Shown: piece after piece, positions 36,001-46,713 of the stretch
How positions within the stretch are numbered: the stretch's first letter is position 1
Layout: each line of letters begins with the position of its first letter
DNA from: Hypomesus transpacificus
Taxonomy: Eukaryota > Chordata > Actinopteri > Osmeriformes > Osmeridae
Assembly: GCF_021917145.1 (NCBI RefSeq)
Contig: NC_061063.1
Coordinates: 10,384,263-10,448,262 of the forward strand
Direction: 5' to 3'
DNA: 64,000 bases
Made by a program: the position numbers and the translations under genes
The notes under the pieces: model-generated
Told to the model about the DNA's origin: nothing
Databases searched by the model: none
The model's input: only the letters and a program-made list of their open reading frames with translations

Positions 36001-37559
36001 TTTTACAAGGTTTTTTTTACATGCAGGACACGGTTAAAAAAGAAAGTTACAATATGAAGGGGTGTTGATATCTACGAGACTCGTCAGTGTGTGAAACCAT
36101 CATTAAGCTGTTACATTTGGCCCAGTTTATTGAATGCATATTAAGTGGTTGTCAGGCAAGCAAAGCAATAGGTGGGCAGATCTGTCATATTCATATAAAA
36201 GTATTGGCAGTTAGATTAGCATGCTGCTGAGGAAGGCTAGTGTGAACACTGGATGAGCTGTCAGAAAACTGTTTATGTTCCTGCTCTCCTGGTGGGAGGA
36301 GACGGCAGGGCTGCAAACACCTCACAGACAGAGCGCTACACACACACACGCTACACACTGACAGCTACACTACTTACAGGCTGATCTGAAGCAGACAGCT
36401 ACACTATTTACAGGCTGATCTGAAGGATGAACTCAAGTTCAATCACACTCATTCAATATTGAGTGCCTATTTCTGCTACTAACCATTCATTAGGTGTGCT
36501 AGTTGTCAAGTGTTCCTTGCCTTCCTGATGGGGTCCTGTGATTAAGACCTGCTCCACAGACGCGGAGATCTCTCTTGATCTGTGCTTGTAAACTCTGGGT
36601 GTGTATACATGGAGACGCACACTCCTGTTTCACATCCACAGAAAGAGAAAATACTTCACTGATGACAGTTTGTATTTGAGCATATTTTTTTTTAACTGGC
36701 CTTTTTCGATGGCAGCAGAAACGACACTCCTGTAACTTCAGAGATCCTTTGGACGTCACGACTGATGATGGAAAAGGGCCGCTAGATGTTTGAGCTCACT
36801 CCACCGACAGTGTGACAGCATGACAGATGTCTTTAACAGCTCAACCATCAGTAAAGCTTTTATGAATCACTCAACACACCCTGACTGTAGTGTTACCCAC
36901 TGTCCCTCTCTCTCCCCCCTCCTTCTCTGTCTCTCCTTCTCCCTGTCCCCTCGCTCTCCTTCTCTCGATCCCCTCTCTCCCCAGGTGAATTTGGGCAGTA
37001 ATCAGTTCCTGTTCTCGGTGGCGGTGAACCCGGCAGACATGCCGTGTTTCTGCCTGCGCTACGACGTTGACGCTCTGCTCTGGCAGCCTCGCCCAGAACA
37101 GCCCAGTGATCTCTGGGAGCACATTGCCACCTTTGATGCCCTTGGTAGGTCAGAACCCTGCCTGGCACTATGGTCTCGGTCACACACACACTCACACTCT
37201 TTCTCACACACACACACACACACTCTCTCCAGCATCATGGTCTCTCTCTCAGTTCTCTGTTCCTGTTCACAGGCTACGTCCAAGCTTCCAAACGTGACAA
37301 GAAATTTGCGACATGCGCCCCAAACTTCTCGTACGCAGCTCTGGGGGAGTGTCTTCGCCGGGTGTTCCTCTACTGGCAGCCTGCACCCCTCCAGACTGTC
37401 CTCTTCAACCGAAAACAGGGACGGCAGGTGGGCCAGGTTGCCAAGCAACAGGTGGTCAGCCTGGAGTCCAACGATACAATACTCGGCTTTCAAGCGAGCA
37501 ACGAGAGACTGTTTGTCCTGACCTCCAACAATCTCTTTGTTCTGAAGGTCAGTAACTAG
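24022..37559 (+). CDS. nudcd1: NUDCD1 (NudC domain-containing protein 1), complete, 10 exons
   Basis: NudC-family co-chaperone (known as CML66/OVA66 in human), with an N-terminal beta-propeller-like region and a CS (p23-like) domain; it binds other WD/kelch-type clients and COPI-related partners. Exons: 24022-24136, 24621-24775, 29667-29885, 30742-30925, 32058-32264, 33445-33652, 34147-34291, 34588-34713, 36985-37144, 37273-37559. All are GT-AG and in phase: 1,806 nt, 601 aa plus stop (human 583 aa). It matches the human protein from end to end: [17 protein letters not shown] in exon 2, [15 protein letters not shown] in exon 4, [14 protein letters not shown] in exon 5, [16 protein letters not shown] in exon 9 and [18 protein letters not shown] in exon 10. 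The CS domain is about residues 294-385 (exons 6-7). Odd points: an in-frame six-residue repeat in exon 3, and a donor-derived minisatellite after exon 4. Confidence 0.96.
24776..25586. other. NUDCD1 intron 2, left part
   Basis: A/T-rich intronic DNA before the satellite. A fragment close to 24860-24890 reads GTAGGGGGCGCCCTG, a common intronic motif. No gene, RNA or clear element recognised. Confidence 0.5.
25587..28975. repeat. Satellite array, 43-bp unit, about 79 copies, in NUDCD1 intron 2
   Basis: Head-to-tail array of a 43-bp unit that includes CTGAGTAAGAGGTGGTC, TTGATCATC and TTACCTCTCTAACACAG. Most copies are identical. Nine copies have one extra base (CTGAGAGAAG in place of CTGAGTAAG), at 25595, 25811, 26070, 26286, 26631, 26847, 27106, 27279 and 27495. 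Two copies read GAGGTGTTCT. The right part, 27540-28975, is essentially uniform. No coding content. Confidence 0.97.
28976..29666. other. NUDCD1 intron 2, right part
   Basis: Unique-looking A/T-rich DNA between the satellite and exon 3. A short segment at 29330-29420 (GACTGGTCCCACGGGCCAGT) contains an imperfect GC-rich inverted repeat. Nothing else supported. Confidence 0.45.
29700..29753 (+). repeat. nudcd1: In-frame 18-bp coding repeat, three copies, in NUDCD1 exon 3
   Basis: Three identical copies of AGCATGACCCCTGACCCC encode (SMTPDP)3 at about residues 102-119, followed by SRGEDSLC. The human protein has a single unrelated short linker at this point. The repeat keeps the frame. Confidence 0.95.
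29930..30012 (-). mobile_element. tRNA-derived SINE head or tRNA pseudogene
   Basis: The minus strand has TAGCTCAGTGGTTAGTGTTTG (A box) and GGTTTAAATCC (B box) about 35 nt apart, in NUDCD1 intron 3 just after exon 3. No matched acceptor stem was seen, so a functional tRNA is unlikely. Confidence 0.5.
30013..30741. other. NUDCD1 intron 3, remainder
   Basis: A/T-rich intron with no recognisable gene or mobile element. It ends in a C run and the exon 4 acceptor. Confidence 0.5.
30926..31305 (+). repeat. Minisatellite derived from the NUDCD1 exon 4 donor
   Basis: About 16 copies of a 16-bp unit (GTGAGGGCAGGCAGG plus G) start exactly at the exon 4 splice donor. They are followed by three longer copies that include CACAGCTGAGCAGG, the last coding bases of exon 4. 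Every unit recreates an AGG|GTGAGG donor-like site. Confidence 0.95.
31306..32057. other. NUDCD1 intron 4, remainder
   Basis: No gene recognised. A short direct repeat, GGATCTGCTTTCAACACTGA, occurs near 31835 and 31897. Confidence 0.5.
32265..33444. other. NUDCD1 intron 5
   Basis: About 1.2 kb of intronic DNA with no feature that I can support. Confidence 0.5.
33653..34146. other. NUDCD1 intron 6
   Basis: Short CA and T runs near the donor and a C run at the acceptor. Nothing else supported. The donor is AAAAG|gttgg, a weak but GT-type site; it is fixed by reading phase and homology. Confidence 0.55.
34714..36984. other. NUDCD1 intron 8
   Basis: 2.3 kb intron with (CA)n runs at 34735-34790, a GA-rich minisatellite at 35465-35735, and a duplicated 30-bp segment near 36360-36425 (GACAGCTACACTA...CAGGCTGATCTGAAG). 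No gene recognised. Confidence 0.55.
35465..35735. repeat. GA-rich minisatellite in NUDCD1 intron 8
   Basis: Imperfect copies built from GAGAGGAGATGATGAGGAGA and GGCAGCGTGAAGAT. Unit length varies. Confidence 0.75.
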
Positions 37560-38264
37560 ATAGGGAGGTGCCTACAAGGACCACATCAGTCTGCAGACGG
37601 CACATTCTACTGGTAAACCAAGACTGAGGGGTTCCATCCGCCAGGGTCATGAATGTAGTCTGTGCAGCTTTTACAAGTTAGCCTTGTACTGTTGTGTGTG
37701 AACGGTAGTGTCATGTATATGTTTTCTAAAGCTTGGAAGAGACAGGACAGCGGCCAGGGATGTATGTGCTGCAGGCCCAGGGTTTCTGTTCTCGTGAAGA
37801 ATAATGCTCTCAGGAAACCCCACCTAGAAACATGGAAATGAATCAGACCCAGTGAAACCTGTCTTGCCAAGCCGCATCTTACACAACACAGGTCACTCTT
37901 CCCCGGCCCCTCATTTTGTTTTTGTCGAGTATGTTTATTATATATGAGCACATGTGTCTATACGTTAGATTCGGTTGAACGGTCGGGGGTTACAGTTGGT
38001 GAGCTGGCCCACCGAAGATCTTCTCAGATGGTCGTAGTAGTGAGAGAATCACATCATCCAATCGCCTTGCTGGCATTATGAAAACTGAGAACACAGATTT
38101 CCATAAATGTAAATTACATCCTACAGTGTTACTGTGAAGCTGCGTTTTGTGCGAAGACTTGCACATCTTGTGTACCAGGACTCAATCATGATGTACCAGT
38201 CACTCACAAACACTTGCGGTTTTTCCACAGCAACTTTTGTTTGTGTAAATTACCTGTTTCATTA

Positions 38265-38270
38265 AATAAA
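38265..38270 (+). terminator. Candidate NUDCD1 poly(A) signal
   Basis: AATAAA about 706 nt downstream of the NUDCD1 stop codon, in sense orientation. It is the first clear hexamer I noticed; others could be used. Confidence 0.35.
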
Positions 38271-39400
38271 ACGGTTACATTTTGTTTCCGCATGAGCAAG
38301 TCAATTTAACAACAGCAGATCTAATTACAGAAGTACCCCTCTTTTGGTTTGTGCTGGTGCCAAATGTCATCAGTTAATTGGCAACCCTGCCAAGCTAGTT
38401 TGGCAGTGGCCAAACTAGTTCTACTTAAGCTTCAGAAAAACAGACTAAATACTGTTTATTCGGTGGGAGTTGTGTTTCAGAGAGTCGCCAATGGATTTGG
38501 GTTCTGTCTGTTTTTGCTGTTCAGATCAATACCCAGTACTAGACATTACCAGGGTGGATGTGGTCTCTGTTTCATTCATAGTAAAAACAACCTACAAAGC
38601 ACTCTAAGTGATACACCTTTTACTTGTTCATCCAAAGAGTTCTATGACCAACAATTCAGTTTTCAGACATCATAGTAAAACTGACAAAAGCCGGAAATAA
38701 ATACAACGTAAAAAGACACGAGTTGCAAAATACCAACTGTGCATAGACTTCATTTCGTACACGTTAGCTGAATCGATATGTTGCTTACTAACAGTTATTG
38801 TACAATAAATTCAATGTAACAGGGAAAAACTAAGCTTTTAGCAACTTCGAAAAGCCTAATAGATTTTGTGGACCACCAAGGGAATAGATACTAAAAGAAA
38901 TGAACAAAGGCTGCAAATTTTCGTTCATATATTGCTACTCCTCGTGTTCATCTTCTCTTTGCTGCCCTCAGCAACAGACCCAAAACAACATTCGCTAATT
39001 GTTTAGACTGGTTTGGAGTTTGTAAAAAGGCAGGTAATACTCTGTGATTACTTGAGTTAACGTTTTTTACTCTTCATACTCAGGATGTACGGCCATTCAG
39101 GATCAAACAGACAGAGGGCTTTAGTCTAACAATCTTGAGGCACATTTTTATAAAAAAAAAAAAAAAATGATATTAATAAAAATGACATGAAGAAGCATAG
39201 TATCGTCCTTTGCAACATTTCTAGAATCTCTAAATAGTCAATGCTATTAGCACCGGTGAGAGGGTCCAGGAGAGGGCTGCAGGTTAACTAGCAGGTGTGA
39301 CTTCTCATCGGAGCGGTGATGATGACTGCTGTTCCTCCTGTGAACGGACAAGTGCTGAGGCCAGGACATCAGCTCCTCGTCGATCACATGGAGAGAACTA

Positions 39401-39688
39401 ACTCCTGTAACGATGGAGACATAACTAGCTCCTGTAACGATGGAGACATAACTAGCTCCTGTAACGATGGAGACATAACTAGCTCCTGTAACGATGGAGA
39501 CATAACTAGCTCCTGTAACGATGGAGACATAACTAGCTCCTGTAACGATGGAGACATAACTAGCTCCTGTAACGATGGAGACATAACTAGCTCCTGTAAC
39601 GATGGAGACATAACTAGCTCCTGTAACGATGGAGACATAACTAGCTCCTGTAACGATGGAGACATAACTAGCTCCTGTAACGATGGAT
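39401..39688. repeat. 27-bp minisatellite, about 10 copies
   Basis: Nearly perfect copies of a 27-bp unit (AACTAGCTCCTGTAACGATG plus GAGACAT), downstream of NUDCD1. Because 27 is a multiple of three, both strands keep an open frame (SCNDGDITS on plus, MSPSLQELV on minus). Confidence 0.95.
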
Positions 39689-39699
39689 GAGCTGCGTAC

Positions 39700-39765
39700 A
39701 GCAGACCAAGACCGGGTTTGATCCTGTGACCTCTTGATGTGCAGTCAAGTCATCTTCTGTTTATT
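39700..39765 (-). mobile_element. tRNA-derived SINE remnant
   Basis: The minus strand shows GACTGCACATCAAGAGGTCA followed by GGATCAAACCC, resembling the anticodon arm and B box of fish tRNA SINEs. Short and diverged. Confidence 0.35.
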
Positions 39766-40949
39766 GTTCAAGTTTGTCCAACTCGTTTTCATCCCATCTA
39801 CATCACAGGAAGGGCGCTTGTGTCTTAGGGTGCTTGTGTCAATCCCATCCTCATCCTTCCCTGCTGTACAGAGAAGACGACAAACAATTATGAAAGCCTT
39901 TCACAAACTTTTACCTTGTAAGGACTGTGATTTCACCATCAACACATTTGATATAGCACATGCTCTTCATGCATAATTACTCCCAAAAGCTAGGTCTAGT
40001 CTCTCTTGCAGATGAGCTGTAATTATGGAAAGATTTGCCTTTGTTGCTGCTTCTAACCCTGTTGCTGTAACCAGCATTACAATACTGAAAACACTGAGTA
40101 AGGCACTTTTATTCCAGAGAGAGACGTGTTCAATCACAAGTTTAATGAGCCAGACCATGGTTTTGTTTTCCTCCTCCTAACTCGTCTTTGTCTGTTTCTT
40201 TTTCTACTTTCCTGTTTCAACCAAAGATTTCCGTTTTTACTGCTCATATGAGGCCTTGAGAAGAAAGCTGTCTCCTACGTAGAGAAGGCTGCCAGGGAGG
40301 CACATTTTGTTCTCAATTCAACTTAGGCCCCTCCGTGTACAGTATGTTCCATACTAAATATTCTAAAGATGTGTGTCGGCTACCTATATATATATACTTG
40401 CACTGCTTTGAAATGTGTCCAACAAGCTGGGAATTTGTCAGAGACAGGTTATAGATCCATATTTTCCATGCTACACATGGTTTGGGTGAGGTACGCCATG
40501 CAGCTATACAACGATGACGTAGATTTTTAAATGGTGACAATGATCTCCTGCACACCAAGAGATCAATATTTCCCCCAGTTCTATAGAATACAGGATCATT
40601 ACAACCATCTAGAAACACTCTGACTTCAGTTGTGTTACGGTTAATGTGCATGGATAAATCATTTTATACAGATAAACTACCCAGTATATAGTTGTCTCTA
40701 TGACAGATGTATGTTTGCCTGTATTCTACTTTATGTTTTTATGGATGGTCATTTTTATTGCTTATGTGCCTTGTTAGAGTACAGTCTCATTCGGGAGGAA
40801 CAGTAATTATGAACTATGTACATAATGTTTTTCCTGATATGAGCCTGGTTTATTTTTTACTTCATTGTTTCTTCTTCTCTGCATTCAGTTGAACCCATCC
40901 TCTGTTCTCCACATCTACCCCCTTTCCTGGGTTTTACAGTGACCACTTC

Positions 40950-41075
40950 CTGCTCACTTCTCATCACATGGCTGTCTACTTCCTGCTTCTTTCTCATCAC
41001 ATGGCTGTCTACTTCCTGCTTCTTTCTTCACATGGCTGTCTACTTCCTGCTTCTTTCTCATCACATGGCTGTCTC
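40950..41075. repeat. 33-bp tandem repeat, about 4 copies
   Basis: Copies of TCACATGGCTGTCTACTTCC plus TGCTTCTTTCTCA, with one copy shortened by three bases. Confidence 0.85.
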
Positions 41076-41725
41076 CTGTCTGTCAGAGCTACATTTGATA
41101 CCAGTAACATGGTATTTCACCTTTTTTATTACTTTGCAATCCTTACAGTTAAATTGTTTTATGTTGACTTGGATGTAACAAAATACACAAGGCTGCCAGG
41201 GAATGCACATTTTATTCTCAATTAAACTTTACTTACACATTATTCAATGCAATGTACATCCTAATGACTTAATGATTACGTAGATACTTAGTCTTTTCAT
41301 GATCCTCCCTATTCTGCCTTACTCTGCAGGATCTCAGAGCAGACATATTTAATACTAAAACATCAGTGTATACTGGAGTCATAATGGTTACTGAACAGCA
41401 AACACACTGCAGTAAACAGATGGCTTTATGAAGCATGGCTACAGTTCTGACGTCATGTATATAGTACGGCACCATGAACACTATAGTGTTATTTACCTAA
41501 AACTTGCGATGGGTACATCAAAGCCCAATTACTGAATAACTGATATTCCACATAAAAACTCACGTTAATAGTTTTTAAAAACACAATTTCAAATATATGA
41601 AATATTACATTAAATATTACAATACGCGAAGTCACTTTACATTCAAATATTAAATGAACTACAGCTTTGGCAATATGTACAGTAGTTTGCTGAGAAATAC
41701 ACCAGAGAATAAGATGCATGTTATG

Positions 41726-41860
41726 CACAGTTAGACTGTGTGCTTGGTGAAGCTCAGACTCATAACATCTCCTCCCAGACACAAACATCACAGTTAGACT
41801 GTGTGCTTGGTGAAGCTCAGACTCATAACATCTCCTCCCAGACACAACCATCACAGTTTG
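41726..41860. repeat. 63-bp direct duplication
   Basis: Two tandem copies and a third partial copy, starting CACAGTTAGACTGTGTGCTT at 41726, 41789 and (diverged) 41852. The first two copies differ by one or two bases. Confidence 0.9.
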
Positions 41861-42474
41861 ACTGCAAAATAATTCTCAAAAAAGCAGATGATAAACAGTA
41901 CCAAGCAAAAGACTTAGAAAGCACCGCTAAACATTGATCAGAATGACAAGGATTCCAGACTTAACATTTACATTCATGTCTGCACCATTCCTGAGTCCCC
42001 CCTCCTTGTTAGAAAGGTCTGAACCTTAAGTGTTGTCCATCACATAGTCTCCAGAGCCTAGCTGCCACATGATGCGTCATCACCTGGCCTTTCCTCAGTC
42101 CTCCATCTCAGTCCTCGGACACAAGGACCCTTCTCCTCTGAAGGGCAAGCTTCCTGTCAGCTGATGCTCTGAGTGCCTGGAACAGGCAACCTTGAGGTTA
42201 CCTTCTTGTTCACACGTAGTTAATACTCACAAGTGATGAATCTAACCTTCTATTCTAATACTTCTTTCACTTTGCTAAGGGGCGTATTGCAGTTAGCAAG
42301 CACCGGAAATGTATTCACACTGTCCAAATTCCACATTTTATAGCAAATTTGTACTTCTCAATCTTTTGATTGCATGTACACACAAGAGGGGGGTCATTTC
42401 AGAAGACCGTCATAGGTCATATGTAACATATATGTTAGTTTGTTTTAGTGGGGCATGGTTTTGGGGGATAGAGG

Positions 42475-42480
42475 TTTATT
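42475..42480 (-). terminator. Candidate TRHR poly(A) signal
   Basis: TTTATT on plus is AATAAA on minus, about 220 nt downstream of the TRHR stop codon. Confidence 0.35.
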
Positions 42481-42702
42481 TGACAGTTTCATACCCATGA
42501 GCATCCGTGCACATAAATGGTCCTGCCTATTATATCTGCTCTACTGCCGATATAATAGGACAAGTTGTTCTCACTTAAGTGACAGTTTACACCAGCATCA
42601 CCCAGGCTTCTCTAGAGTATCTCTTAACCTCATGATCAGTGGGGCTGATCCTAAGGGGAACTTAGCAAGCTGTCTACTGTACAAACGCATCAAAAATTTA
42701 AA

Positions 42703-44368
42703 TCAGTCTTTGTTGAAAATCACCTCGTTGTAAACACGGGTATCTTTAAACATCATCTTATCAGGCAGTAAGTCCTCAGTGACGGTAATCTCTTCCAGCT
42801 CCGTGGTGAAGTGGTCGGTGCTCTCCACCACCGACGTGTCTTTGACGGCGCTGTAGGTGAGCGCCACGCTATACGCTGTGGGCTTCTCCAAACCTTTACG
42901 CCCGCAACGGCAGAGCTTGCGGAAAGCAGCGCGGAACTTCTGCGACATGGCGTTGTAAATGATGGGGTTAATGGTGCTGTTTAAATAAATGCAGCAACGG
43001 CAGAATAGCAGGAACCAAGTGTCCAGGTAGGCCTGTTTGAGGAAGGAGTTGACCACCACTAGCGTGCGATAGGGCATCCACAGCACGGCAAACAGGACTA
43101 CCACCACAGCCAGCATCTTGGTGACCTATACATTAAGAAGATACTTTTACTGTTACATTACATTTAACAGTGTAATCATTTACCAGATACTTATGTAATG
43201 TGACTTGGCCTATAAGTGAACGGAAAGTGGCCTACAGCTGGGTCAAGGATCAGAAGCGCATGTAGTTCTTATATTTCGGTGGTCGGTACCATTTCGATAC
43301 CAGACGATCTAGCTACATCTCAGGCAGGGAGCAACAATATTGATATATCACCTCGGTCTACAATATTACATTTTAAAACCCTTGTGCTGCCTTGTGAGCC
43401 ACCTTTTGCACCACAACGGAAGGCAGCACAAGGGTTCCCCTCAACCTGCTTGCTCCTAAACCAGTGACATTCCTCCTGTAATACCATGAATTTATCGCAG
43501 GACTAGCCCCCACGAATAGATCTCTGTGAATAGGGTTTATTTTTCACGGGAACGTGGACCTGTTTTAACTCACCTGTCTTCGGGATGTGGCGGTGGAGTT
43601 GGAATGGCGGGAGTTCTTACAGCTGCTCATCTTAGTGCGGTTGCTTTGTCCATTTTTGCATTTCTCCTTGTGATTTGATGGCAATGGATTCAAAAAAAGG
43701 ATTCTTGCAATGAGTCCGTACAGAATTGTTGCTAGCAGTAAGGGCAAAACAAAAAACATCCCAAAATCGAAAAAGTAAATAGGTAAATAAAACCGTCTTA
43801 AAACTTTGTAGCCGCATGTCTCAATGGTCACGTTCTCATATAAAACTTCCTCAATATCCGACAGGAAGAACCACATGATGCAGTATAGCGAAGTAAAAAG
43901 CCACACAATAATTATTATCTTCTTTGCCCTGGACAGTGTGCAGAGAAACTGCGCTTTTATGGGGTGGCAAATGGCGATGTATCTTTCAATAGTGAAAGCG
44001 GTAATGGAACATGACGACGCGTTGATTCCAAGATACTGGAAGTAGGTGATGCAGAGGCATCCTGGGCGGCCAAACACCCATGAGCCGAAGATGCTGTCCG
44101 TTATGTTTGGTAAGCCTGCAGCCGTTAGCACCATGAGATCGGCCACGGCCAAGCTAACCAGATAGCAGTTGGTGGGTGTCCTCATGTGTTTGGTTGTAAG
44201 GACCACTAAGATCACCATGATGTTACCAACAACCCCTAAAGCACAGATCACAAACACTAATAAAGTGCTTATCAACTTGTATTCGATGCTGTGGTCAGTC
44301 CATGTTGGCAGTGTGTGGTTTTTTTGAGCTGCAGTAACGTTTTCCATCACTGCAGTAACGTTTTCCAT
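42703..44368 (-). CDS. trhr: Thyrotropin-releasing hormone receptor (TRHR), complete, two coding exons
   Basis: Class A GPCR for the tripeptide TRH, coupling mainly to Gq/11 at the plasma membrane. Exon 1 is 43574-44368 and exon 2 is 42703-43125, joined in phase 0 (AGACAG|gtgagt ... tatag|GTCACC), giving 405 aa (human 398). Seven hydrophobic segments are visible. TM3 has [13 protein letters not shown], including the Tyr and Asn that contact TRH in mammals. The ERY motif follows TM3, MPYRT lies in TM6, CRCCIYLNS in TM7 supplies the ligand-binding Arg, and NPIIY ends TM7. The intron position just before the VTKMLAVV of TM6 is the classic TRHR intron. The N-terminus is odd: the start segment is duplicated, giving two in-frame ATGs (44368 and 44347) and two N-glycosylation sites. 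Subtype (TRHR1-like) is inferred from the C-tail and from linkage with NUDCD1. Confidence 0.95.
43377..43436. mobile_element. Small inverted-repeat element in the TRHR intron
   Basis: AACCCTTGTGCTGCCTT (43377-43393) and its exact reverse complement (43420-43436) enclose 26 nt. Fish genomes carry many repeats with this AACCCTTGTGCTGCCTT terminus. Confidence 0.6.
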
Positions 44369-44380
44369 CACTGCAACGTT
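44325..44380 (-). repeat. trhr: 21-bp duplication covering the TRHR start codon
   Basis: On the minus strand AGTGATGGAAAACGTTACTGC occurs twice in tandem (21-bp spacing), with a decayed partial copy (AACGTTGCAGTG) just upstream in the 5' UTR. It encodes [13 protein letters not shown]. Confidence 0.95.
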
Positions 44381-46713
44381 CTTAAGTGTTTTTTGTTGTT
44401 TGTTTTTAGTCCTGAGAACAATTGTTTTAAGTTCAGGTCTGTCTGTTATTTGAAGTTATTGGTATATAGCACAGCAGATAGCGAGGATTGAATATAGAAG
44501 TGTGACACCGCCGACACCTTTTCCTTCTTTGCGTAAAAGTTTCGTCTATGCGCGCGGGGTGTCTTGGTCCAAAGCGCAAAAGTGAGAGCGCGCGCTTCGC
44601 TCAAGTCTCCGTCTTGTCAGAGTAGAGAGAAATCTGAGATCAGGAGAGGAGAGACGCAGCTTAGTCTCCTTGCGTTGGACCAAAGATTCTTAACGCATGC
44701 GGGGTTGGTAGAGAGGCACTGACAACGAGTAACAACGTTATGACATCTGTTGCTCTCGTGGTGGACCTATAGATTTCTAAATCTATACGGTATATTGTAG
44801 GGACGGTACATGGATTATGCTTTTTCGTTTAACTGTTGCTGACATTTTCAAGCTTTCAATAAATATATTGAAGTTGTGTGAATAAATAACTTCAATGGGT
44901 TTAACTTGTTTTAAAAAAAATCAGAACTGTAGCCTAGATACAGCTTAACAAATCTTGTTTTAACCTGTCTCTTGCACAATATGATCTTTAATGTTTAATC
45001 TCTGCTATTGGCAGCTACACTTTCTGTGTTTAAATAAAATGTGTATTCTAATCATGCACCTTTGAAGGGATACATCCAATATTTAATGTTTTGCTTTGGT
45101 ACCTTAGGTGTTGAACTAGAATACAGAATAGTTTTGAACTATCAACTGTGATGTCCTTGATATGACAGATTCATCTGGGATTCAGTTGCTTCTTTTACAC
45201 AACTCAGTGGATGTGAGAATTCTCTCACCCCCTCACCAACTGCGCCGAAAGAACTGATTTGAAAATGGCAGAAACATGCCAGCAGCTCCTGCCAGTGAAC
45301 AGGTGGACTAAAACTAATGGGTGTTATATATAAGCCGGCACGTTTTTTATATAATATATATATATTTTTTTTTATTAATGGGTATACACAGCAGTTTTGA
45401 ATAGAACGAATATTATACATTTATTGTTTTATTTAGCCTTTAGATTAGTGTTAGAGTATATAGGTTTTATATTTTTGTTGGCCCCTTCATATTAATACAT
45501 TTGAGAAGAATACGGATACCAGGGTATAGGGCCTACTTGATTTAGCTGTAGACAGAAAGGTAGTCTGCGTTGTACAATCAAAATTTCGCTATTTACTTGT
45601 GGACCTTTCCGTTTAAGCCTCTTCCACCGGTTTGTGTCTGATGGAGCAGAGGGAGCTGAATAACCAATCATCGTTTATCTGATTTATAGAATACTTTCAA
45701 GTGAAGACTACAGTTGGTAAAGCAAGCCTCATGTAGGCCTAATTTACAGAGTTTTACTGCCACCAAATGGACAGTCCTAAACCAGCCCGAACTGAATCCA
45801 ATTAGAACCAGAGGTAGACAGTTTTAACTGATAACATGTTTAATCACATAATTCCTTTCTAACCAGTATGAAATTGAATACACTTTAGCCAATTTATGTT
45901 TATGATCGGCCACTTATTTGAGTTGAGTGTCCCTTGTTTTGGAGTGAGGTAGCTAACTACATTAGATATCTGTGAAAATGTATAGGCTGCAAGATTACAA
46001 CCATTGTTTCATTTGATGGAAATTAAACAGTGTTTACTGAAAAAGACTGAACTTGTTCGCCCATATTTCTCCAAAAAACGAGACTACTGTTGACGGTTTG
46101 GTCGTCAATATTGTTGCAGATCTGCAGCGTCTCCGCGCGACACCGCCTCACTGATCCCTGTGCGTGGGCGGAGTTTTCTAAGCCTTCATCTAATTTCTCA
46201 AGGATGCAAATCCAGCTATAGGTAGGTAGGTAACTGAATGTGCACGCGGTTTCTAAAGAGAAGGTATGGCATATTTTATGCCTTTATATTTTCATGAAGA
46301 CTGACAGATGCACGCGATCATTAGCATTACTCTAAATTGTTTCATTAGATTTTGAAAGAAGCTGTCTTTGGCATTCACTTGTTACAGCAAATTACCTAGT
46401 GAAGTGACTCCATGATCCATCTCCTGAAAATAGGTGTAAATAGATGCATCTCAGGATACATTCAAGTCTCGTGACGATTATTTTATGTTTACACGAGAAA
46501 AGGTAAGCCATAGCACTGGCTACATTTTGTCAATTCGATTACATGTTATTTTGTTTTACCATTTTCTTCTTCTGGCAAGTTCAAATGTATTCCATAGGCT
46601 ATGGACATTAATGTTGTAGGCTACAGTAAGCTTTCTTGTAGGCTACAACCCTGTCGTTTATACAGTCAAATCTTTTATGAAATATTTTTGAGGCCTGAAT
46701 TTATAGGCTACAT
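44381..46713. other. Divergent region between TRHR and TMEM74
   Basis: Contains the TRHR 5' UTR/promoter and the TMEM74 upstream region. A GC-richer patch with CGCGCG motifs lies near 44545-44600, suitable for the TRHR promoter. Another CpG-containing patch is at 46120-46170, ahead of TMEM74. No other gene recognised. Confidence 0.5.

Larger units (their letters stand above)
37560..42702. other. Intergenic region between NUDCD1 and TRHR (convergent 3' ends)
   Basis: Holds the 3' UTRs of both genes. It also holds a 27-bp minisatellite (39401-39688), a 33-bp tandem repeat (40950-41075), a 63-bp duplication (41726-41860) and a SINE remnant near 39700. I see no additional gene on either strand; the open frames present are short or repeat-derived. 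Confidence 0.65.
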
